Assembly (NCBI RefSeq): GCF_019393635.1 | Contig: NC_057866.1 | Coordinates: forward strand, 7,551,723-7,615,722 | Source: Dromiciops gliroides | Taxonomy: Eukaryota; Chordata; Mammalia; Microbiotheria; Microbiotheriidae | Reading direction: 5' to 3' | DNA length: 64,000 nucleotides | Shown: positions 19,275 to 29,800 of the stretch, piece by piece | Layout of the letters: the number at the start of each line of letters is the position of its first letter | How positions within the stretch are numbered: the first letter of the stretch is position 1 | The notes under the pieces: model-generated | The model's database searches: none | Told to the model about the DNA's origin: nothing | What the model saw: the letters and a program-made list of their open reading frames with translations, nothing else | Position numbers and translations under genes: made by a program

Positions 19275-20201
19275 GGCCCCTCCATTGTCCAAGACCTTCC
19301 CTGCACCTGCAGGCTTGGGAGGGCAGGACCAGGCCTCCCTGCCTGACTCGGGTGTTCTACTTCCTGTCTCTCACTGCCTCAGATACCCTGCCTGAGCCCA
19401 TCAGCGCACCTCCTTGGCCCTAGGCCTTCCTCCCCTGACCTGGAGAGAAAGGGTGTTTTCATGTGAAAGATGCTATTGATATGCCTATGATATATTGTAG
19501 GGTCATTGGTCTGGCTCTGGAAAGGAACTTGGAGGACATCAGCCCAACCTTCTCATTTTATGGATGAAGAACCTGAGTCCTAGAAAAGCTAAAGGGCTCC
19601 CTAAGGTCACCCAGGTAGCAAATGACAGAATTCAAACAGAAACAAAATTCAAACTCAGGTCCTGGGACTCTTCTCATTGCACCACACTGTCTCCTCACAC
19701 ACCTAATGTCATCACATCCATGTTTTCATAACTGTGCGTCATCTCTCCAACACACATCATAACCCCTCAGGGGCTGTCTCACTGGTCATGCTTCTGGGGA
19801 TCTTGGTAATACTGCAGAGGGATCAGAGATATCACACAGGCAGTAGTGGCAGTGTCAGGATTGGAATCCAACTCCTCTGACTCTTTTCATTATACCACAC
19901 TGCCTGGGCTAGACCTTGCTTGCCTGAAGCAATGTGAAGAATTTCCCACGGGAAACCTCACTGCCTCTGGGCAGAATGATAGCAAGCATTTGCACAAGTG
20001 TGCAGGACTCAGTTTTTCTAGCAAGAACATTCCTTCTTTCAAGAATGTCCCAGCACTGGAGATGGCTAACACAACTTTGCCTTCCCCCATTTGTCCTAAC
20101 TTTTGTTTCTACCTATCTGGTCCTCTACCCAAGGAATTCCTTCCACAGATGCTCAGACTTGCTCTGAATTTGAATGTGTTATCCCTCACAGCTACAATAA
20201 A
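19275..20201 (+). promoter_or_regulatory. Probable ALDH3B 3' UTR with polyadenylation signal
   Basis: The first AATAAA after the stop that I see is at 20196-20201, giving a ~0.9-kb 3' UTR. It contains a degraded MIR around 19500-19700 and a second SINE-like patch around 19810-19910. The end is inferred; no transcript evidence is available. Confidence 0.45.
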
Positions 20202-21504
20202 GAATGGCCAAACTAGAAAGTGTGGACATGGAATCAACTCTTACTTATCATTGTGAAATTATCATCCTCAACAGTTGCTACCTGGTAACAATAAGCCATG
20301 TTCTCCACATGATCTTTGGAGGAGAGACAGGTAGTCCATCACTGGGCCTGTATGCAAAACCTTTCCAGCTCGGAAATGCCCGCCTTTCACCCCAACCAAC
20401 AGTAATCAACTGTAGCATCCCATTGCTACATGTAGAGTCCTGAAATGTATTCAGGTCCTTTCACTCTTTATCAGCCCCCTTCTCCATTGAATGTCCATCG
20501 ACCAAGACCATCATTGAACATGTGACAGGATAGTAAGAGAAGGAACATTTAATTGAATCAATAAGTCAACAAACATTTATCAAGAGTTAAGAAGGGAGTG
20601 AGAAAGAGAAGGGAGAGTTACTGATAAATGAGGTTTTGAAGGAGATAGTGGAGAAGGGAGAGTGGTAGGATCAACTATGGGTTGGTGGGACATAGGTGTG
20701 TTGGTAGGCAACAAAGAAGGAACCTGTACCTGGGGAGCAATTAATGATTAGAGTAGGGATGGCAGCATCTGCTGGAGAAAGGAGGCGAAGGGATCAAGGG
20801 GGCATGTAAAAGGGCTGGTCTCTCCTAAGGAGAAGAGGGATCTTTCCATGTGAGACAGCAGTGAAGGAATTAGTAGAGTAGCCATGTAGTTTGCTAGAGG
20901 GGTAGCCTCTATGGGGGGAGGCAGGAGGGGGAAGGAGTGGGGGGCAGTCTCCGCTTGGGCTAAGTCTGGGGCTAAAATTGAATCTCAGTCTGGGGCAGGT
21001 TTGGAACTGAGTTGGACGTCAGGGTCAGGACTGGAGTGAAGAAGGCTCATTCATTCCCCAGAGTTCATTCTGAGGCTAAAATTGAGGCTGGGTCTGAAAA
21101 CCACAGATGGGCCTCTCTGAGTAAATCAGCCCAATCACTTCATTTAAAGTAAGCATCAGGATGCTAAAACCTGGCAACTTATTAGGTGAGAACACGCCTT
21201 TGTCAGAATCAACCAAACCAGGCTGTGAACCGCACGAACACCTCTATTCAAACAGCCAATTAAGGCTTTAGACTAAATGGGGAAAGTCCTTGGAAGTCAT
21301 TGGGTGAACTGCAGTGACAATGGACAAAGTCTATTCTGATTGGTTTAGGGACAGTTATTGGTTAGGGAGGCAGAGAGAGGAGAGAGGAAGAGGGAGAGAG
21401 AGACAGAGAGACTGAGAGACAGAGAGAACGAGAGACTGAGAGAGAAGGAGGGAGTGGGAGAGGGAGACAGAGACAGAGACAGAGAGACCGAGAGACTGAG
21501 AGAG

Positions 21505-21535
<31 letters not shown>

Positions 21536-22100
21536 GAGAGGGAGAGACCGAGAGACTGAGAGAGAAGGAGGGAGTGGGAGAGATATTCTGGCATCCGTCT
21601 GTTTAGTGGCGGGAGTTCTAGGCAAGTCCCTGCGAAGGAAATCGCCCGGGGAGAAACAAGTGGCCTTGGCCTCTTCCCTTTGTTGTCTGGGTGAGGAGGA
21701 GGACCTTGCAAGCTTCAAAGGGTCTTTGGAATTTCTGACTTCTCACATTTTGATCAGCATCATCTCCAAAACATGGGGTGACTGATTGATTTAAAGTGAT
21801 AATCATGGTGGGAAGCTCGGGCTTGTGAGCGACAGCATCAGCCACTTCCCCCACCCCACCCCTTAGGAGCCTACCCTGTGAGGAGACAAAGAGCCAAGCT
21901 CAGGGGCCCTGGCTGGCCAGTATAAGGTGAGGGGCTTGGCCGGGGCAGCCCAGAGCCCCTCTGGTCACACTAGGAGCAGGGCCGATCCTGCTCTCAGGCT
22001 CAGCGCTCGGTCTGTGGCCAGTCTCGGGGCTCAGTCTTTAGCTGAGTCCAGGCCATTCTTCACCCAGCTGGCAGTGAGTTCCCTGAAGTTCAGGGTCTAA
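20202..22100. other. Intergenic region between ALDH3B and ACY3
   Basis: The two genes are convergent here. The only clear structure is the GA-rich array at 21364-21585. About 20540-20640 looks like a fragment of an old mammalian repeat. No exon was recognised. Confidence 0.45.
21364..21585 (+). repeat. GA-rich minisatellite
   Basis: Three or so units contain 'cgagagactgagagagaagg' followed by 'agggagtgggagag', with a (gggaga)n run in the middle. The + strand is almost entirely purine. It resembles in composition the array in ALDH3B intron 3 but has a different unit. Confidence 0.8.
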
Positions 22101-22202
22101 CAATGCCCCACCCACTCAGAAAAGTCCAGTGGCTCCCTGTCACCCGTGGGCTCCAATGTAAGATCCTCTGGTATTCCAAACCCTTCAGATCCTGGTCCTT
22201 TG

Positions 22203-22530
22203 TAATCCCCCCCACCCCGGGCAATGAGGCTTAAGTGACTTGCCCAGGGTCACACAGCTAGTAAGTGTCAAGTGTCTGAGGTCCAATTTGAATTCAGGGG
22301 GGCAGCTAGGTGGTGCAGTGGATAAAGCACCGGCCCTGGATTCAGAAGTTCCTGAGTTCAAATCCGGCCTCAGACACTTGACACTTACTGGCTGTGTGAC
22401 CCTGGGCAAGTCACTTAACCCCCATTGCCCCACAAACAACAACAACAACAACAAAAACCCCAACAATTTGAATTCAGGTTCTCCTGAATCCAGGGCCGGT
22501 GCTTTATCCACTGCGCCACCTAGCTGCCCC
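22203..22530 (-). mobile_element. CORE SINE, minus, interrupted by a second SINE
   Basis: The two halves lie at about 22215-22299 and 22465-22530. Rejoined by position they make one ordinary SINE, split inside the duplicated aatttgaattcagg. Confidence 0.8.
22300..22464 (+). mobile_element. CORE SINE, plus, nested in a minus SINE
   Basis: Full-length copy with an (aac)n-type tail. It is flanked by 14-bp duplications aatttgaattcagg at 22286-22299 and 22465-22478. Since it interrupts another SINE of the same family, this copy is the younger. Confidence 0.85.
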
Positions 22531-23290
22531 TCTTTGCAGTCTTTTTACACTTTATTTCCTTCTCCATTTTCAGCCTCTTTGCTTTCTTGAACCTGACCCT
22601 TCATTTCCCAACTCCACAGCTTTGTCCTGGCTGTGCCCCATACCTGTCATGCTCTTCCTCCTTGCCTCTATCTTCTGGCTCTCCCGGATTCCTTCAAGAC
22701 TCAGCTTAAAGCCCAGCTTCTACAGTTGCTCATTGCCTCCCCCCTTTGAAAGTGTTTATCTTGCATAGACCTTGTATGTACAGAATTATTTACAGCTCGT
22801 CTCCCCCACTAGACGGTAAGTTCCTTGAGGGCCAGCCCTTGTGTTGGCCTTCCTTTGTATTCCCAGCACTGAGGACTGTGCCTGGCAAACAGTATGCATT
22901 TGAATCTAGGCCCTTTTGTTCCAAATACAGAGCTTTTTAAAGCCTTCCTTTCCTCATCAGTAGCATGGGAATAATGATGCCTTGGAAGACTTATGTCCTC
23001 AGAGTGGTGAGGTTCAAAAGAGATGATGCCTACCCAACCCTTGCTGGAACGCTCTTTTCTCTGAGTCAAGGGTTGTGTATGCCTCAGTTTCCCCACTAGA
23101 TGGGCCAGTCTCAGTTGGCCTGGGGTGATGGATTGCTGATTAGACAATGGGACCCCAGTGCAGTTTGTGAGCAGCTGTCAGTTCCACAAGGGCAGAGCAG
23201 CAGCCCTAGGAGAAAAGGGAATAGTTCCAAGTCTACAACTCAGTCCCTTCTTTCCCTTAGCAGACCGCAAACACCCCTGGGCTGGTCAAT

Positions 23291-23840
23291 CTTTTTTTTG
23301 TTTTAATTCAATTTTATTTTATTTTTAGTTCTGAATTCTCTCCCTGCCATCTCCCATTGAGAAAGAAAAGCAAAATCAGTGACAAATCTGTATAGATGAT
23401 TAAAATAAATCCTCATATTAGCTATGTCCAAAAAAACAGAGGTTGGGGGGGGGCAGCTCACTATCAGAGGTTTGTAAATGAATCTTCTGGAATGATGGTT
23501 GGTCATTGAGTAGATTAAAGTCTTTCAAAGTTGTTTGTCATGACAATCTTCCTGCTACTGTATAAATTGTTCTCCCAGTTCTGCTCATCTTACTCTGCAT
23601 CAATTCAGATAAGTCTTCCCAGGTGTTCCTAGAAGTATTTGTATGGCTGGATCCTTTTCCTCTTTCTTTGATCTTTTTGGGGTATAGGCAGAGCAGCAGC
23701 TTGGGTCAAAGGTATGAACAGTTCAGTAACTTTTGGGGCATAGTTCCAAATTGCTTACCAGAATGGCTGGGCCAGTTGACAATCCCCCAAAGTCAATGTG
23801 ACTTCCTACATGGACTGTTTACTTTCAATCTGGCCCCTGA
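23291..23840 (-). mobile_element. L1 LINE 3' end forming the ACY3 3' UTR
   Basis: Read on the minus strand, the block holds L1 3' landmarks ('cattctggtaagcaatttgg', 'ctataccccaaaaagatc', 'gggaagacttatctgaattg'). It ends with overlapping AATAAA signals at 23313-23323 and an A-rich tail at 23291-23305. It begins within about 20-40 bp of the ACY3 stop and has the same orientation, so ACY3 transcripts must enter it. Confidence 0.7.
23313..23323 (-). promoter_or_regulatory. Candidate ACY3 polyadenylation signals (L1-derived)
   Basis: Two overlapping AATAAA hexamers lie on the minus strand at 23323-23318 and 23318-23313. They are the first canonical signals I see downstream of the ACY3 stop and lie at the end of the L1 fragment. 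Use by ACY3 is an inference. Confidence 0.45.
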
Positions 23841-23855
23841 GTCAGATCTCCATCA

Positions 23856-26800
23856 TCAGGGGGCTGATGCTGCTGGAGCCTCTAAAGGTGGGATAGAGAA
23901 TGTGCATTTCTCCATCTTGAAGAAGGCTGCTCTTTTCTCATAGTAGGCAGCCTCATTGATGAATGCTGGGTAGATGGTGGCCTCCCCCTCGTAGAAGATC
24001 TCCTCCCCACTGAAGAGCTGAAAAATGGGGTCTCCTGGCTTCAGAGGAAGGAAATCTTTGTCCTGAGCAAAGGAGATGCATGTCAGGAGAAACCCCAGTG
24101 TGGAACAGACTCTAGAGCAGAGGGAATTGAAGGCTGTTCTCTGGGGGTCAGAGAGGCAGTGAAGCTCAGTGGAAGGAGCACTAAGGAGGCCCCCACTGAG
24201 GCCCTGACTCCCTGTGTGAGCTTAGAGAAGGCCCCTAACCCTTCCTGGGTCTTGGTTCTCTTTTCTGTAAAAGAACAGGGACTGGGGCAGCTAGGTGGCG
24301 CAGTGGATAAAGCACCGGCCCTGGATTCAGGAGTACCTGAGTTCAAATCCGGCCTCAGACACTTGACACTTACTAGCTGTGTGACCCTGGGCCAGTCACT
24401 TAACCCCCATTGCCCCGCAAAAAAAAAAAAAAAAAAAAAAGAACATGGACTAACTCTGTGATTTCTCTGACAGGGGATTCCCTGGTAGGAAAGCTTCTCT
24501 AATAAAAGTCAGCACCTTATCTGAATCTTATAGTTGTAGCTAATCTCCAGGGACATGAAGGAGTTAAGTGACTTGCCCAAGGTCACACAACTCTTGGCAT
24601 CAGGAGAAGGACTTGTTTCTCATGTCTTCCTGGCTCTGAAACCAGCTCTCTGCCCACTGCACCACACTCTCTTCTTTTCCATAAAAATGGGATAATAATG
24701 ACTGGCTCATCTCATAAGGGGTGATTATGAGGCCTGATTGAGTGTTTGTGCTTGATGAGGCATCCTGGTGACAGGAAACCATGAGGCCCTATGCTAGTGT
24801 GTTTTAATAATCTGGGTTTTATGCATGAACTATAATAATTAATGAGTGCATTTGATATAATCTAACATTCTTTCTGGACTAGAAAGGGTCCCTCCAATAC
24901 CCTACCATGCTATGGAGGGGACCCTGGAGCTTAAAGATGGCTGGGGCCCTTGCCCCTTTCCCCCTGACAAAGTCTTTAAGGATGTGCCTGTGAGAGGCTG
25001 CCTAGCCCAAGGGCCAGCTTGGCTAAGTCCAGAGGGATCTGTCACCACATTGGCCCAAAGGTGATGAATTATAGTTACCTGTCATTCCTAGGGATTTCAG
25101 CTATTTCACTGGAGCTATATGTGTGTGTGCCCTTTATTTCTATTTTTATAAAAAAAGATAAACCCATACCTGGCCATGTTACCTTCTACTCAAAAGTATT
25201 TGCTGGTTTCCTCTTGCCTCGAAGAAAAAATATAAAACCCTCAGCCTGGCATTTCTGATCTGCTTCCCACCTGTTTATAAGACCCTGGAAAAAGTGACTT
25301 CACATCTTTGGGTATCAGTTTCCCCATCTGACAACTGAGGAGCTTGAACCAGATGGCTTCGGAGGGCCCCCCCCCCCACCTCTGGATCTGTGATCCCATG
25401 ATGCTATGGGTACCTTTCAATCAATCACTCAACAAGCATTTTGTTGAGTGCCTACTATGCACAAGGGACTAGGTTAGGCATTGGATAGAACAGAGACAAA
25501 AATGAAACTGTCCCTGCCCTCAAGGAGTTTATATTCAATTGGGAGGCTTCTATAAGTATGTGTTGTCTCCCCAATAGGATATCAATTCTTGGAGGGCAGA
25601 AATTGTTTCATTTTTTGGTCTTTGCATTCTCACTGCCTCGCAAAGTGCCTGGTACCTAATAGGTGCTTAATGAATGGACTGCCCCTCAACGCTTTCCAAA
25701 GGAAACCGGAACAATCCAGGGAGCTCTGGTCATCTGGACTGAAGTTGGTTTTAGTTACTCTGGATGCCCAAGACAACCGGCATCAAAAGCAAGATTTCAG
25801 AATCAAGATTTCCGATGTCTGGAGAACCTCCCCCTCTAAGTCCTCTAGAAGTACTAGAAATGCTCTAGAAGTCTTCAAGTGACGAATAAAGTGCTCATGG
25901 AATTAGTTGATTGACTTCATTATAGCAGGGGCACCAATTAAAGCAGACCCTCTAAAGACCTGTGCGGGCCAACTCTGGAGAAAAGATTCACCTACTTGCA
26001 GCTATTCAATAAAGGTACTCCAGGATACCAGCTTTTCACTCAGGAAAATTAGTGTGCTTTCCCCCATCCCCCTCCCCAAATGCAAGCAATTTTTTCTCTC
26101 CATTTGTTTACATGGATTTATTTTCTGCATTATTCACAAATAGGCTGTGGTTGTTGGGGGAGGAGGTAAGGGTAGGTAGGAGATTGGGGAGGGTAGAAAT
26201 GATCCTTGATCTTGGTTGAACTGAATTTACCAGAGTTTTTCCAATTTCTACCTTGTCTCAGTTAAGCTCAAGGGAAGGAGAGGCAGCTAGTTGGTGCAGC
26301 CTACTAGTCTCGGAGTTAGAAAGACCTTAGTTCAGGGGGCAGCTAGGTGGTGCAGTGGATAAAGCACTGGCCCTGAATTCAGGAGGACCTGAGTTCAAAT
26401 CTGGCCTCAGACACTTGACACTTACTAGCTGTGTGACCCTGGGTTAACCCTCATTGCCCCAGCGAAAGAAAGAACGACCTTAGTTCAAATCTATGCTCAG
26501 ACAGGCTCCCTAGGCAAGTCGATTAGCCTCAGTTTCCTCATCTATTAAATGGGGATGATAATAACACTTCCCAAGGTCTGAGAAAACTAGAGAATTTTTG
26601 TAAAGTGCTTTGCAAACCTTCGAAGGTTATCTAAATGCTAGCTGTTCTTATTCTTATTAAAGTAGAGTTTGTCCACCACCAGACTTCAGATCTGGTCTCC
26701 CTCCTAAACAATCAGCGAGTCAGTCAACCAACAAGCATTCACTAAGTACCTACTGTGTGCCAAGGAACTATGCTGAGCGCTGGGGAGACACAAAACCAGT

Positions 26801-29800
26801 GCCTTCCTGCAGGGAGCTTGTGTTCTACTGGGGAGACAACATGTGCATAACAGATGCCTACAAGCTATAGACAAAGTAGAAGGAAGGTGACCTGGGGCAT
26901 CTGGGAGAAAAGCCTCCTCGGGAGGGGACAGGTGAGGAGGGAGAGAGGCCCAGGTTTAGGGCGCAGGCAGCCCAAGAGCATGGAGACCGTGTGTGCAGGA
27001 CCTGCAGGTCAGAAGCCGAGGATGGCCCCCGCGGGGGAGTTCAGAGAGGGAAGGACTGGGGTACGAGGCTGAAGAGGGGGCAAGCGCTCCGAATGCCACC
27101 CAGAGGAGGCGCCTCCCTCCTCAGCCGCCACCTGGTGTTCCCACCGAGCCCCAGGGCGGCTCCCTGGCCAGCGCTGAGCACTCACCTGGAGCTGGGGGTG
27201 GACAAATCCTAACAATTCTCCCCGGGGAGACCGAGGGAAATCCACCGGCTCTAGGAGCTTATAAGCCACGATGTCAAAGGCAGGGAATGAGGTCCCTGTG
27301 GGGGAAGGAGAACAGGAGTCACAGAATGTCCCAGCTGGAAGGGCCTCAGATGGGAGAGCGGAGCCTGAGGGAGGGGACTGGACTCAGCCAAGGTCACGGG
27401 GCTAGTTCGCGGCAGCTCCGGGAGCGCAAAGCCCGGGCCTCCCGCTTCCGCTCCCGTGCACTTTCCATTGGTTCGGTGCGGAGGAGTCGCTGCAGAGCTT
27501 GGCGGCTCCTTCCCTGCCTCATGGGTCAGAGAAGCGCGTTGATTTTGTATCTATTAGACTAGGCGCTCCTTGAAGGCAAGGTTTCTATTGAAGCCTCTCT
27601 GCATGCCAGTACCCAACACAAATGAGGCTGATCGGCGTTTGTTGAATGACTCAATGGATGGATGGATGCGTGGATGCACGGACAGACAAATGGATTAATG
27701 AACACAAGGGTGGTAAACACCCCTCCCCACCCCCAAAGCCTACAGGGGCGGGGAGGGGGAAATGATACTGGGCTGGAGGGTCGGCTCACGGAGCTCCCTT
27801 CTCCCCCAGCACTTGGTCATTTCTTCCTCCTGCTTTTGGCAAATTCTTGTCTGGGCAAATATTGAGGGCGATGATGGGGGCCCAGGGGTCGGGCCATCGG
27901 GCAGGCGCCTCCAGGCTGTCCTGAGACAGGTTGCCACCTTCTAGCATAGACGCCCCAGCAGAACAGCCCAGCCACCAGAGGCATGAGAGTGGGGAGGGGG
28001 ATAAAAGGGGGTAAGGATTCCTGAGGGGAGGGGGGTGTGGCTCGCACCCTGGTTGAAGAGGTCAATGAAGTCCAGACCACAAGCCAACAGAGCTCTCACC
28101 AGAGACAAAACATCAGCTCGAAGCACCCCATGAGGCTGGGGGCCCACTTCCAGGGCTAGGGAGAGAGAAGCGGCTTACCCACAAGAGACAGGGACAAAAG
28201 CACACACATACACACCACACCCCGCCCCCACACACTGTCCCATGACAAGATAGGGAGATCTCAGCTCCCCCAATCATTCGGACACCTCAGCCCCGCCAGA
28301 GACATCAAGTTCCCCTTTCAGTGTCCATATCCCCCAACTTCCTCACCAGTTCAGCTAAAATAGCACCTCCTCCCAGAAGCCTGTGCCCTCCTCCCTCCCC
28401 CCACCCTCTGGAGAAATGCCCTTCTCTATTTTGTATGTGATTTCCTAGGACATAGAAGAGAAGACCCTTTAGAAGGGCAGGGGCTGTTTTACTGCTGTCA
28501 GCAGATCTCCAGCACAGAGCCCACCATTTGTTGAATTGGACTGAAAGTCTGAAAGGCCATTCCATGGAATGGGGCCCCAGGAAAACAGCCAGAGCCCACT
28601 TTTAGACAGGGATTGAAGATGGGGTTTGCCTGGGGCTTTCTGACGCTCCCTTGTTGTCTGGTTTGAGCCTCACAGCCTCCTTGAGAGAGAGGTGCTGGTA
28701 TTATCCCCCACCCTTTTTTTTTTTTTTGGTGAGGTATTTGGGGCAAGTGACTTGCCCAGCATCACACAGCTAGTAAGTGTCAAGTGTCTAAGGCTGGATT
28801 TGAACTCAGGTCCTCCTGACTCCAGAGCTGGTGCTACCTAGCTGCCCATATTATCCCATTTTTACAGAGGAGGAAACTGAGGCTTAGAGAGATCACTTCT
28901 TGACCAAGGTCACTCACCTAATCAAGGTCTGAGGTGAGACTTCAACCCAGGGCTTCCTTACTCCAAATTCAAAGTTCTTTTTTTTTTTTTTTTTTTGGTT
29001 TTTGGTGAGGTAATTGGGATTAAGTGACTTGCCTAGGGTCACACAGCTAGTAAGTGTTAAGTGTCTGAGGACAAATTTGAACTGACTTCAGGGCCGGTGT
29101 TCTATCCACTGCCACCTAGCTGCCCCCAAAGTTCTTTTTAAAAAATTTTAATTTAATTTTTTCTTCAAATCCAGAGTTCTATCCACCACACCAAGCCAAA
29201 ATCTTACTTTATAATTTTACCTTTGATCTTTGCAAATTGTATGACCTTGGGACAGTCCCTTAACCTTTTCAGGCCTTTTCCTCGACTCATTTCTGACAGA
29301 GAAAGCTCAGCTCTCTCAAGTCCCCCATCTTCTTGCCCCTCCCAAAGACCCCAGTCTCCTAGGATTAAAAATCCCCATGCTTCCTTCCCGTGACACTTTT
29401 CCAGAACCTCATTCCCCAGGGCCCTATCTCCTCTCACCTGCCCCTGAGAGAGTAAAGGCCCCCCTGGAATTCACATCCCCCAAAACATATATACTAAGGA
29501 ATCCCATGGGAGACAGAGAGCCAAAGGTCTAGCCTGCTTCCATCCCTACCAGGGGTCCCCATTTCCATACCCAGGCCATTCTTGGCAACTGACATGAGGT
29601 CAAACCTTTCTGGTTCAGGACAACCATGCAGACATATTGAACACGTGCCTGGGATGTGCTTCTGAAAGGCAAAGAAAGTAACCTAGGTAGGTCAACATAT
29701 TGACTCTTGGGAGACCTGGGCTCTGGCCCTGCATCTGCCAGGGTGGAGGTGCCAAGATAAATGAGTGGCTCCCCATTTCTTTCTTTTTTTTTTCAGGGCA

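Larger units (their letters stand above)
22100..22905 (+). mobile_element. L2 LINE 3' end, split by nested SINEs
   Basis: L2 text runs from 'cagtggctccctgtcacccg' to the terminal 'gcctggcaaacagtatgc'. It is interrupted at about 22203-22532 by a minus SINE that is itself interrupted by a plus SINE, giving three layers of insertion. Confidence 0.7.

Noticed and set aside
26991-27562. GC-rich open frames overlapping ACY3 exon 5
   Set aside because: They are shadows on the opposite strand of the ACY3 exon at 27186-27295; the ACY3 frame is the one that continues in phase to the neighbouring exons.
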